Assembly: GCA_043808305.1 (NCBI GenBank)
Contig: JAZDFB010000032.1
Span: 1-16,436, forward strand
DNA length: 16,436 nucleotides
Direction of reading: 5' to 3'
From: JBBAAP01 sp043808305
Lineage (GTDB): Bacteria; Planctomycetota; MHYJ01; JACQXL01
Position 1 is the first letter of the stretch. Each line of letters starts with the position of its first letter. Under the pieces are notes generated by a model that searched no databases, was not told the origin of the DNA, and saw only the letters and a program-made list of their open reading frames with translations. This document shows, piece after piece, positions 8,473 to 16,334 of the stretch. The translations under genes were made by a program, and so were the position numbers.

Positions 8473-8961
8473 TTATTTTGTATCTTTAGTTTTATCCGTA
8501 GTCTTGGCTGCGAATTCCACGTTGCTTATGCCGGCCCGTTTGCAAGCGTTAAGCGCGTTAATCACGGCCTGAACCGGAACTTTGGACTCAGAGTCCAGCT
8601 TGAAAGGAACCGGCTTTGCCCCGGAATTTATCTGTGCCTTATATATAGTTGAAACTTCACTAAAAAGAACGTCCCAGTCTTTGATTTCCCGCTGTCCTAT
8701 TTTAATCATTGTCTGCAGAGGTGTTTTGTTTTTATCATAAGACAACAGAATGCGCACCTCGTCAAGCTCCGGGTCTGTTACGGTCGTCTCGGCCATTCCT
8801 TTATCCTTGGGCAAGTACGAGTAAAGCTTGCCTTCCAACGATTTAAAATGAATCGAGCACATAAAAAATATAATCAACTGAAATATGACGTCAATCATAG
8901 GCGTCATATTGATTTCCATCGAAGCTTCGCTGAGATCTACCTGTATCTTGCGCTTGGCCAT
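8473..8961 (-). CDS. ExbD/TolR family biopolymer transport protein (second copy)
   Basis: This 162-residue protein has the ExbD/TolR layout: a short cytoplasmic N-terminus, one transmembrane helix (~20-38) beginning INMTPMIDVIFQLIIFFM, and a periplasmic domain. D24 matches the proton-carrying aspartate of the family. The C-terminal half ends with the usual pattern VPVQAVINALNACKRAGISNVEFA, which resembles the ExbD peptidoglycan or dimer-binding fold, followed by a Lys/Thr/Asp tail. The start is ATG at 8961, with AGGAG overlapping the stop codon of the upstream exbD. It differs clearly from the neighbouring copy in its periplasmic part, so this is not a recent duplication. It is the inner-membrane partner of the ExbB protein encoded two genes upstream. 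Confidence 0.94.
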   Translation of the reverse strand: MAKRKIQVDLSEASMEINMTPMIDVIFQLIIFFMCSIHFKSLEGKLYSYLPKDKGMAETTVTDPELDEVRILLSYDKNKTPLQTMIKIGQREIKDWDVLFSEVSTIYKAQINSGAKPVPFKLDSESKVPVQAVINALNACKRAGISNVEFAAKTTDKTKDTK

Positions 8962-8969
8962 ATAATCTC

Positions 8970-9503
8970 CTAATCTTCTGAACCAGGCGGTTTAGTTGCG
9001 CCTATTTCTATTTTCCAGATAAATGAACGTCCGGCCGCTTCCAGTATCCTGGCAATATATTCAAACGGCGCGCCGGCATCGGCTCTGATCATTATCGGCC
9101 GATTCGAAGCCGTTTTCGGACCTCCGGGCTGGTCCAGAGCCGCCTCTTTTGTCAAAACATCTACAAGTTCCTTTTTTTCGTAAATCTTGCCTTTGATCAT
9201 AAGATGCCAATGGTCCGGATTAAAGCACAGCCTCTTAATCTGGCCAGCCTCGTACCTCCAGTCGGGACACTCATCTGCATAACCATTCGCCTGAATATGC
9301 GATACATTAACCATAAGCCGATTCGGGTCGGGTTCTTTGTCTTCGGCGCAAGCCGATGACATCGGCAGGAAAACGACAGCCATATCTGACTGGGCGATAT
9401 CGGTAGCCAACATCAGGAAAACAATTAACTGGAACACGATATCAATCATCGGGGTCATGTTAAAACCCACGTTCTCGGTCATTGCCGTTCTTTTTACTCT
9501 CAT
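8970..9503 (-). CDS. ExbD/TolR family biopolymer transport protein (first copy, Cys-containing insert)
   Basis: This 177-residue ExbD/TolR homologue has an N-terminal transmembrane helix (~16-35), FNMTPMIDIVFQLIVFLML, with the family aspartate at D21. The periplasmic domain starts with a strand (LMVNVSHIQANG, ~63-74). It then carries an unusual segment at ~75-100 (ADECPDWRYE ... RLCFNPDHWH) before returning to the family pattern (LMIKGKIYEKKELVDVL, then PIMIRADAGAPFEYIARILEAAG). Cysteines at 52, 79 and 93 are in the predicted periplasm and could form a disulfide or bind metal. It starts 6 bases after exbB and ends 8 bases before the second exbD. It probably pairs with ExbB and the other ExbD in one motor. 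Confidence 0.94.
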   Translation of the reverse strand: MRVKRTAMTENVGFNMTPMIDIVFQLIVFLMLATDIAQSDMAVVFLPMSSACAEDKEPDPNRLMVNVSHIQANGYADECPDWRYEAGQIKRLCFNPDHWHLMIKGKIYEKKELVDVLTKEAALDQPGGPKTASNRPIMIRADAGAPFEYIARILEAAGRSFIWKIEIGATKPPGSED

Positions 9504-9509
9504 ATTTCT

Positions 9510-10256
9510 TTATTGCTGCTCGGCCGGCTGGATATTCTTGAATTTTTCCAGAAATTCTCCGCAGAGCGCGCCGATTTCCATGACATACATGGTTACTTTA
9601 TTCTTATAATAAAAATATGCGGTCAGAGCCGGCATGGAAACGAACAATCCTTCCGCGGTAGTGACCAGGGCCTCTTCAACGCCTTTTGCCAACATGGCCG
9701 GCGAGGGTGAAGCAGTTACTTTAATAATACCGAATGCCGCGATCATGCCGGTTACCGTTCCGGTCAGCCCAAGCATAGGCGCGATATTGCCAACCAATGA
9801 CATATAGCTGATTTTCTGGTTCAGTTTTGCGGCTTGTTCTTCGCCCGCCTCCCCCATTGCTTCGCTCATGGCATCATATCCCTCATTAATCTTTGTCAAA
9901 GCAGCGCCTATGATATTGCAGAAAAAGTTGGGGTTAGCATTGCACAAGGCCATAGCGTCCTCATACTGGGCGTTATCAACCAAGGATTCAAGCTCGGCTA
10001 CGATTTCCGGGGGGCACAGCTTGATCTTTCGTATATTAATAAGATGCTCTATGCCCAAACCCAAACCTAACATACTGACACATATAATGAAGTGCCCGAC
10101 ATAATTACCGGCTTTTATCAAATCAATCATTGTGGTTTCTTGCGCAGGTGCTTTACTATCTCCTTCGGCATATATTATTCCACCAGCTATAGCCACAATA
10201 ACCAAGGCTAGGGTTACTTTTGCAACAACACCCGTAATTCTTTGCATTCTTCTCAT
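9510..10256 (-). CDS. ExbB/TolQ/MotA family proton-channel protein
   Basis: This 248-residue inner-membrane motor subunit has an N-terminal signal-like hydrophobic stretch (~9-30, ending IYAEG). Three family helices follow at about 50-70, 150-176 and 196-217. The central cytoplasmic loop contains the two TolQ-like helical parts (CPPEIVAELESLV and MSEAMGEAGEEQAAKL). Residues that line the ion path in E. coli ExbB are kept: T167 in LTGTVTG (matching T148), E195 in EEAL (matching E176) and T200 (matching T181). An extra acidic residue, E202, follows in TTAEGL. Together with the two ExbD proteins it should harvest proton-motive force to move a periplasmic or envelope partner. An ATG three codons downstream is an alternative start. 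Confidence 0.95.
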   Translation of the reverse strand: MRRMQRITGVVAKVTLALVIVAIAGGIIYAEGDSKAPAQETTMIDLIKAGNYVGHFIICVSMLGLGLGIEHLINIRKIKLCPPEIVAELESLVDNAQYEDAMALCNANPNFFCNIIGAALTKINEGYDAMSEAMGEAGEEQAAKLNQKISYMSLVGNIAPMLGLTGTVTGMIAAFGIIKVTASPSPAMLAKGVEEALVTTAEGLFVSMPALTAYFYYKNKVTMYVMEIGALCGEFLEKFKNIQPAEQQ

Positions 10257-10302
10257 ACGTCTCTCTCTTTCTATTAACTTACGTTTATGATATTATAATA
10301 AT

Positions 10303-11436
10303 TTATTGCGTCTTGATACCTTTTAATCTTTCTTCCGCGTCTTTTCTGAACATCGAGTTAGGATAATATTTAATCATTTCGTTGTAAAGGGCTTTAGCCT
10401 GTTCGACATAAACCTGTTTTTTCTCGGCCGGTGGATACTGGCTGAGTATTTCATAGCAGTAGCCGGAAAAATATATGCTCTTTTCGTATTCGTAGGTTGA
10501 TTCTCCTTCCGGAGGTGGATACATAACCTTAGCTCTGAGGTAGTTATCCCTTATGGCTTTTTTGTACAATTCCCGGTCTTTGCTCTTTTTGGCCTTGGTA
10601 AAGTAGCAATCGCCCCGCCCGTTATAAGCGCCGGCTAAGGCGATCGTATCTTTTGAGTTTTCGATAACCCTGTTAAATGATTTCTCCGCCGAGTCATAAT
10701 CTCCTTCTATTACCAGGCATTGGCCTAATCCAACATTAGCCTTATCGCTCACACTGGGGTATTTGCTGGCCCCGCTGGCAACTTTGCTAAAAGTAGACTT
10801 GGCATCCGAATACAATTTGTTATCTATCTGTATACGGGCTTTCAGTAAGTCCATCTCAAAAGCGAATTTTTCGTCAACCTTGGCAACATCCGGCTTGGCC
10901 TTGTCCAGTATCTCGATGGCGGCCTTCGGGTCTCCCTTACCTAATGCGCATTTGCTTTTATTAACACAAATCTCTCTATAGTATTTTGTCTGCGGAATTT
11001 CCTTAAGCAATTTATCGTATTCTTGGATCGCCTCGTCAAATTTCTGGGACGTTGCCAGACACAGGGCTATGTTGTACATGACATGCTGTTTAAAAATGCT
11101 GCGCATACCGGGGTCGCCCAGAAGCTTTCTGTATATTTCCAACGCCTTGTTGAAGTCCGCCTGCTGCATGGCCCGAAGCGCCTCATCCATCTGAGGCGGT
11201 TGTTTTGTATATACAACGCTCTGGATGTCCTTTTGCTTGATTTTCTTGGCGCCCTGGCCGCTTTTTATTTCAATTTCATCATAGGTTTCGGTTAAAATAT
11301 CCCCATTTTCTTCCTTATATGTTTTTCCACCGTCCGGCGACCATTTAACAGTATCAGAATAGGAATTGGACCCGGAAGATAACGATAGTATCGTCAATAT
11401 AGCAGAAATAAAGACTGCCAAACAGATTTTTTTCAT
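10303..11436 (-). CDS. Periplasmic TPR protein, 377 aa
   Basis: A signal peptide (MKK...; hydrophobic to ~22, cleavage probably between 22 and 28) predicts export. Residues ~29-78 form a short beta-rich piece ending GAKKIKQKDIQSVVY, a pattern I associate with small N-terminal domains of planctomycete TPR proteins. From ~80 to the end there are repeated TPR-like helical hairpins: ALEIYRKLL, AIQEYDKLLKEIP, AIEILDKA, SAEKSFNRVI, and a last one, AKALYNEMIKYYPNS. The spacing and final repeat resemble the YbgF/BamD type of periplasmic TPR. An AAAGGA ribosome site lies 8 bases before the ATG. It sits between the large TPR gene and exbB, suggesting a scaffold linking the motor to outer-membrane parts; the partner is inference. 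Confidence 0.85.
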   Translation of the reverse strand: MKKICLAVFISAILTILSLSSGSNSYSDTVKWSPDGGKTYKEENGDILTETYDEIEIKSGQGAKKIKQKDIQSVVYTKQPPQMDEALRAMQQADFNKALEIYRKLLGDPGMRSIFKQHVMYNIALCLATSQKFDEAIQEYDKLLKEIPQTKYYREICVNKSKCALGKGDPKAAIEILDKAKPDVAKVDEKFAFEMDLLKARIQIDNKLYSDAKSTFSKVASGASKYPSVSDKANVGLGQCLVIEGDYDSAEKSFNRVIENSKDTIALAGAYNGRGDCYFTKAKKSKDRELYKKAIRDNYLRAKVMYPPPEGESTYEYEKSIYFSGYCYEILSQYPPAEKKQVYVEQAKALYNEMIKYYPNSMFRKDAEERLKGIKTQ

Positions 11437-11499
11437 ATTATCATTCCTTTATTAGTTTAAAACATCAATTTTGTCAAGTATTTCTAAAAATAAAAGACC

Positions 11500-14406
11500 T
11501 TATTTACCGGGCATTACCTCTTTAACTTTTTTTTCCAGATCAAGGATTTTAGTTTTATAGCCCCACTTATCTTCGTCGAAATTCTTATTAACAGTGGCTC
11601 TTAACCCGCTAATGGTATCATTGGCTTCCTTGAACCGACCGGCTGAAAAATCGATAACTATCATTTGGTAACGGGACCACCACCATTCTTCTTCGTGCTT
11701 CGGGACCCTAACCGCAATCCAGCTCAATACCCTTTTGGCGTTATTCCAATACCGGTCTTCTTTGGTGGCATTGCCCATTTCCGTATAGACTAAGGCGAGT
11801 TCCTTTTTGATGGTGATTGTTTCTGTTTTATCCAGTTCTTCAAGCAAAGGCAACGATTCTTTCCATTTCTGTGTCCTGGTATAACAACGGGCTAATTTTA
11901 GCTTGATTGATTCAGATTTTTGGGCTGTTTCCCCGTATTCGCCGCCAAGGACCTTGTCATAAATACGCGCAGCTTTTGTATAGAAATCAAGATTTTCAAG
12001 TTTTTCAGACGTTTGATACAGTTTATCAGCCACGGCAATAGCATCGTCGGCTGATGCTTTTTCTGTTTTGCTTATCCACTTATCGTAGTGTTCGCCGCTT
12101 TTGGCAAGCGCTTTATTGAATTCGTCATATTGCTCTTTGTTTTGTTTCTTTGCCGTTATTATCTGAGCCAGATATTTTTCTCTTTCCTGGCCAGGAACCG
12201 GCGCGATGATTGTTTCCGCCTTGGTTTCATAGAGATCACCCATCAGTTGATATATCGGGGTAGCAGCATCCTGGGCACCTCTGCTGGAGCGCAAGAATTC
12301 GCTCAGAAGGCTTTCCGCATCTTCCATTTTACCCATTTTAGCCAGAGCCTCTATCCTAACCTTCAGGATGTTCGCTATATCATCCGGGTCTTTATATCTT
12401 TTTTCTAAATCATTCATAACATCGAAAGCATCGTCATTTTTGCCGATAAACTCGTGTATGAATATACGCCCAAGAAACATCCGGCTGTAAAGCTCATTCT
12501 GACGAATTTTTTTCCGGTCCTTTTCATCATAGGTGGGCGAGTCCCTGTTTTCTTCCGAAAATTTCAAGAATTCTTTGAATTTCTTCTCGGCCACCCCGAA
12601 ATAATTAACAACCTCTTCTTTTAGTTTATTTTTGCTATTAGCATCCGGCTCCGCCAAGTAAGCCTTGTAACTTTTCTTGGTTGCCAGCAGATAATACATG
12701 TAACCGCAGAGAAACTTGTCTTCAATATAGTATTTGGAAGATGAAGGAACGCTCGAATAGGCTTCTCCCGCTTCGATAAAATTCTCTTCCATTTCAAGTT
12801 CTTTAGCGTAATTATGCTGGCTTTCTTTGGCCTCGGCGGTTTCCGGCCATGATTTAATAAGCATTTCCACTAATTCGCTTTTTTTCTGCTTATCCGCCTG
12901 GTCACCTCCCTTGACGCCCATTAAAAAGTAGCATTCTGAGGCCGCCTTGGTAGCCATAGCCCCGTAAAACGTTTCCCCGCTTTTGGCATTTTTGAATTTA
13001 GAGTTAGAGTTAAGGTAAATATACTCGTAAGCAATTATCGCCTCATAAAACCTGGGCGGCGACTGCCATTTAAATGATTCGCCCATATAAAAAAATGCCT
13101 CGGGAAGGTATTTAACGCGATCTTCTTCGGGGGCGTCTTTTAGTTTATTCATCAGTACCTGGACGCTTTTGATTGCCTCGTAGTACCTGCTTTTGCCGAA
13201 AAGACTCCTAATACTAACCATCAGCATTTCGGGGGAAACATTCCCCCCCGGCATTTGTATTATCATATCAATCATATTTTTGGCGTCGCGAGCGGCCTGG
13301 CCCGGGCTTTCGGTAATCTTTTTTATTATTTCAAAAGCGGCTCCATTGCCTGTCTTATAAAATGCCCAGGCTTTTTGCAGCTGGGCAAGCTGCATTTCAT
13401 AAGAATCATCTTTGGGAAACCATTTTGAAACATCGTCCACGGCCTGTATCGCCAGGTTGTATTCACCATTGGCGTTTGCGGCCTGGGCAAAATGCGCCAT
13501 AGCCTTCTGGATAATCTCCTTGGTGGCTTCCAATGCCCTGGCTTTTTCATCCTCTTCTTCCATCTCATCAACGATCTTTTTCCATTTATATGACGCACTC
13601 TCAAAGAAGCTTCTGGCCAAACTATAGTTGCCCAGCTCCATATAGCATAAACCGCAATAATCCGCTGCTTCGTAAGATGTAAAAAGATCGCTGTATTCAA
13701 CCGCAAACTGCCGTAACTGTTTTACGGCTTCCTGAAGCAGGGTCTTGAATTTCTCATCTCCTTTATCATATGACATGCCATAATGATAATAAGTTGTCCC
13801 ATATAGGTATAGCGCATTCCCGATAGTGTCATTTATTTTGGCTCTTTTAGCGGAATCCTGCTCTGCATTCAGCCTATTATTATATTCCTCAAGCATATCC
13901 TTAAGATATTTAGTGGCAATGCCAAATGTATTGTCGATTTCTTGCTTAAGATTCTTCCGTGCTTCCGGATTAGATTCGATTTTGAGCTTTTGGGAAAACC
14001 ACATGCCCTGCTCGATGCGAATTTCCGCCGTCTCGAATTTAAAATCAGAGATATTGGGATGGTCAGGATTATTCTTTATTAAATCGTCCAGAATATTGGC
14101 GGCCTCTTCAGTCAACTGCTTGCGTGTTTCGGGATCTACAACTTTCTGAGCTTCTTTCCTCTTAATTCGGGCTAATGAAAGCTGTGCCTTTGCTTTCGCT
14201 TCCTTGGTTTGAGCCAGTTTCATATTTTCGGCGCAGATTTCCTCAGCAAAATCAAAGTGCATCTGTTCGGCCAGCTTTTCGGCATATTCCAAATCATCCT
14301 GATTAAACTCGCCTTCTTTTGCCTGTGTGCTAATTACCGCGAGGAAAATCATCCCTAAAGCAATTATTACTCCATATACCTGCCTGAGGCCGAATGAATT
14401 GCTCAT
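11500..14406 (-). CDS. Large periplasmic TPR-repeat protein, 968 aa
   Basis: An N-terminal hydrophobic stretch (~10-26) followed by STQAKEG fits a cleaved Sec signal peptide. The rest is almost wholly alpha-helical, highly charged and soluble, with degenerate TPR hairpins throughout (for example YCGLCYMELGNYSLARSFFE, AIIAYEYIYLNSNSKF, ILKVRIEALAKMGKMEDAE, KLARCYTRTQKWKESLPLLEEL). Its start codon overlaps the upstream secretin stop in an ATGA (14403-14406), so it is coupled to that secretin. The size, export and position suggest a periplasmic scaffold around or between secretin and motor. I recognise no catalytic motif. The gene carries a 7-base inverted repeat with a run of seven G (13231-13249). 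The family is broad, so the exact name is left open. Confidence 0.85.
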   Translation of the reverse strand: MSNSFGLRQVYGVIIALGMIFLAVISTQAKEGEFNQDDLEYAEKLAEQMHFDFAEEICAENMKLAQTKEAKAKAQLSLARIKRKEAQKVVDPETRKQLTEEAANILDDLIKNNPDHPNISDFKFETAEIRIEQGMWFSQKLKIESNPEARKNLKQEIDNTFGIATKYLKDMLEEYNNRLNAEQDSAKRAKINDTIGNALYLYGTTYYHYGMSYDKGDEKFKTLLQEAVKQLRQFAVEYSDLFTSYEAADYCGLCYMELGNYSLARSFFESASYKWKKIVDEMEEEDEKARALEATKEIIQKAMAHFAQAANANGEYNLAIQAVDDVSKWFPKDDSYEMQLAQLQKAWAFYKTGNGAAFEIIKKITESPGQAARDAKNMIDMIIQMPGGNVSPEMLMVSIRSLFGKSRYYEAIKSVQVLMNKLKDAPEEDRVKYLPEAFFYMGESFKWQSPPRFYEAIIAYEYIYLNSNSKFKNAKSGETFYGAMATKAASECYFLMGVKGGDQADKQKKSELVEMLIKSWPETAEAKESQHNYAKELEMEENFIEAGEAYSSVPSSSKYYIEDKFLCGYMYYLLATKKSYKAYLAEPDANSKNKLKEEVVNYFGVAEKKFKEFLKFSEENRDSPTYDEKDRKKIRQNELYSRMFLGRIFIHEFIGKNDDAFDVMNDLEKRYKDPDDIANILKVRIEALAKMGKMEDAESLLSEFLRSSRGAQDAATPIYQLMGDLYETKAETIIAPVPGQEREKYLAQIITAKKQNKEQYDEFNKALAKSGEHYDKWISKTEKASADDAIAVADKLYQTSEKLENLDFYTKAARIYDKVLGGEYGETAQKSESIKLKLARCYTRTQKWKESLPLLEELDKTETITIKKELALVYTEMGNATKEDRYWNNAKRVLSWIAVRVPKHEEEWWWSRYQMIVIDFSAGRFKEANDTISGLRATVNKNFDEDKWGYKTKILDLEKKVKEVMPGK

Positions 14407-15430
14407 ATATTTTTTTCTTCCTCACTCATGATGGAAATTTTTCCTCTGACAAGAATCAGAAGAACATGCTTAGCATAACCGATGGCTTTTTGCCTGAATA
14501 AAAACCCGAAAAAAGGCAACCTGGAAAGAATCGGCACACTGGAATTCATATCAACATTGCGCCCCGTTGCATAACAAGCCATCATTATCGAACCGCCATC
14601 AGGTATTATCGCATTACTGCGGGCACGCTGTATGAACAACTCCGGCAATTCAAAATCTACTGCGGGTATAATATTCTGCCCGCCCGGAGGGTTGATTAGA
14701 AGGCTCATCCGCAAAGTCCGGACATTTGGCAACGCCTCCGTAAATGAAGATGATGAAGGCCGCAATTCCATTGAAATATACTTCAAGTCCGCGCTGACAA
14801 TAGGCCTGACGTCCAATATAGTCCCTTGAGCGACAGTTCCGATAACCGGGTCAGGCATGGCATATGAATAAACGGAGTTGATAAGCACCATATCATAATC
14901 TTTCAGGTAAGTAAACTGATCGCTCATTTGAATATGCGCTCTTTGCCCGTTGGCCACTGTCAATAACGGCGCAGTAACTATTGTGGCACGCTCATTTTTC
15001 TGGATTGCCCTTAGCAACATCCTAAATGAAGTTTGATCCAGCATTGTGTATGCAAGTATCGAGCCCCCGGACGGAGAAGGCTCTCCTTCATTTATAAATT
15101 GGGCGTATGGGTCGGAGTTGGCAAGAACATTTTCTATTCTGGCAGTCAGTTCGCGTTTTCCACCCTGGTACCGGCCGTAAATGCCAGAGGCTAAAGACGT
15201 AAAACCCGGCGCGTCCGGAGGCTGCAGCGAAAAAGCGCTTGGTAGATTCGGGACGGCATTCAAGCCGGTAAAGTTAACCCCGATATCTTCCAGAAAATGC
15301 TGTTGAACCGTGACAAAACGCGCTTCAATTGTAACCACTATATCCGTCTCGGCGCGTATTTCACTCAGCAGCCTGCTAGAGGAAGAGCTTAGCCGCGAGA
15401 TTGCCGCTGTGATGCCGTTGACGGTGCTTG
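14403..15430 (-). CDS. Secretin C-terminal half, 5' end lost at a sequence join
   Basis: The open frame formally extends to an ATG at 15527, but the first ~30-50 codons are the out-of-frame reading of the lgt gene. Believable secretin sequence starts near RLLSEIRAETDIVVTIEARF, which aligns with the region before the beta-domain of the other secretin (LEFLKTLRYFRGGMIAIES). It continues through FVTVQQHFLEDIGVNF, the secretin core ATIVTAPLLTVANGQRAHI and TILDVRPIVSADLKYISMEL, NAIIPDGGSIMMAC, and the final VPILSRLPFFGFLFRQK plus strand HVLLILVRGKI. Signal peptide, N-domains and any TPR part are missing. It is divergent from the 1048-aa secretin. Its stop overlaps the start of the 968-aa TPR gene. 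It is probably an intact gene in the true genome. Confidence 0.85.
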
Positions 15431-15440
15431 CCGCTGTACC
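15370..15440. other. Probable chimeric join or recombination breakpoint
   Basis: On the minus strand a complete lgt-like gene ends at 15389 inside a frame that, on the other side, becomes the middle of a secretin. No intergenic DNA, start codon or ribosome site for the secretin is present, although genes on both sides are otherwise well formed. Base composition rises from about 50% G+C (15121-15180) to over 60% (15781-15840, 16141-16200). The exact point cannot be fixed: secretin homology is clear up to ~15374 and lgt homology from ~15440. Confidence 0.7.
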
Positions 15441-16312
15441 CAGCGGGTCTTGTATGCCAGCAGGGGCACAGTGACTGCCATGACTATCAGCGCAATGATG
15501 TGGGCTTCCGAAAGGCCAGCGAACCACACCTTGTCAAAGCGCAAAAACTGGATGAAGAATCGTCCCAAGGAGTAGAGCATCAGGTACAGGGCAAATAGCA
15601 TCCCAGGAGGTGCCAACCTCCCCCTCAGCTTCCAGATGATGGCCAGCACCACCATACTCCAGATCATCTCGTAGGCTATCACGGGATGACTGGGCAGCAG
15701 CCCCCATTTCTGGTTGGACAGGCTATCCGGATGGCTGTACACAAACCCCCAGGGCAGGTCGGTACGGGTGGATGGGTGGTCCCCGATCATGGCGCAGCCA
15801 ATGCGTCCAATAGTCTGAGCAATGAGCAAGGCCGGCGCCGTGACGTCCGCCAGGTGCCCTATGGAGAGATCTTTGAACTTGGCGTACATCGTGCCCTTCA
15901 GGTATCCCTGGGCAATGCGCTGTCCCACAAGGCTCTTGAGCCAGGATGACCTCTCTGCCGAGTAGATGCGCCCCAGGAGCTGGCGGCCTTGTATATAGGC
16001 CGCTCCGCCCAGGAAGCCAAACAGAAGGGCTCCATATATAGCTATCCCTGAGCGGCTGAAGATCTGCATGGGGTTTTGGCTGTAAAAGTCCCAGTAGTCA
16101 ATGACATGCACGATCTTAGCGCCCACGATTCCACTAATGACCGCCCATACGGCCACGGAGTAGACTACGTCAGGGTCTATGTGCTCGCGACGCGCCCACC
16201 AGGCCACCAGTACCACGGCGGCCGCAACGCCTACAAACATGAAGACCCCGTGCCAGCTTACGCCGAAGGCACCTGCCTGGAATATCATGGGGTCTATGCC
16301 AATACGGATCAA
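15389..16312 (-). CDS. lgt: Prolipoprotein diacylglyceryl transferase (Lgt)
   Basis: Lgt moves diacylglycerol from phosphatidylglycerol to the lipobox cysteine of prolipoproteins in the cytoplasmic membrane. The protein (307 residues from TTG at 16312) shows the family's layout of about seven helices. Visible motifs are SWHGVFMFVG near the N-terminus, SGIAIYGALLFG, the signature IGRIGCAMIGDHPSTRTDLPWGF, HPVIAYEMIW, and LYLMLYSLGRFFIQFLRFDK with the conserved Y..GRF arginine. The signature has C and D where E. coli Lgt has N146 and E151. I chose TTG because AAGGAGG lies 6 bases before it; the upstream TTG at 16348 has no such site and overlaps the previous gene. The last ~15 residues may come from the join. 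Codon use and G+C differ from the genes to the left; a Chloroflexota-like source is possible but unproven. Confidence 0.88.
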   Translation of the reverse strand: MIRIGIDPMIFQAGAFGVSWHGVFMFVGVAAAVVLVAWWARREHIDPDVVYSVAVWAVISGIVGAKIVHVIDYWDFYSQNPMQIFSRSGIAIYGALLFGFLGGAAYIQGRQLLGRIYSAERSSWLKSLVGQRIAQGYLKGTMYAKFKDLSIGHLADVTAPALLIAQTIGRIGCAMIGDHPSTRTDLPWGFVYSHPDSLSNQKWGLLPSHPVIAYEMIWSMVVLAIIWKLRGRLAPPGMLFALYLMLYSLGRFFIQFLRFDKVWFAGLSEAHIIALIVMAVTVPLLAYKTRWVQRQAPSTASQRQSRG

Positions 16313-16318
16313 AAGGGG

Positions 16319-16325
16319 CCTCCTT
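16319..16325 (-). promoter_or_regulatory. Shine-Dalgarno site AAGGAGG of lgt
   Basis: A full-strength AAGGAGG on the minus strand sits 6 bases before the TTG at 16312 and 9 bases after the stop of the upstream gene. It fixes the unusual TTG as the lgt start. Confidence 0.8.
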
Positions 16326-16334
16326 GAATCGAAC

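Noticed and set aside
10290..10300. TATAAT-like hexamer before exbB on the minus strand.
   Set aside because: No acceptable -35 sequence lies 15-19 bases upstream; the stretch is simply AT-rich.
11449..11477. Possible promoter before the 377-aa TPR gene: perfect TTGACA (minus strand, 11472-11477), 17-base spacer, TAATAA.
   Set aside because: The -10 matches only 3 of 6 and overlaps the ribosome binding site, so the transcript would start about 6 bases before ATG and lose that site. Better explained as chance in AT-rich DNA within an operon.
13326..13706. A 126-codon open frame on the minus strand within the large TPR gene.
   Set aside because: It is an alternative frame of a convincing TPR coding sequence and has Arg/Trp-rich composition with no recognisable domain.
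15431..15527. The formal N-terminus of the truncated secretin, from the ATG at 15527.
   Set aside because: It is the out-of-frame reading of the lgt coding sequence, Cys/His-rich and without signal peptide, so it is not real secretin sequence.
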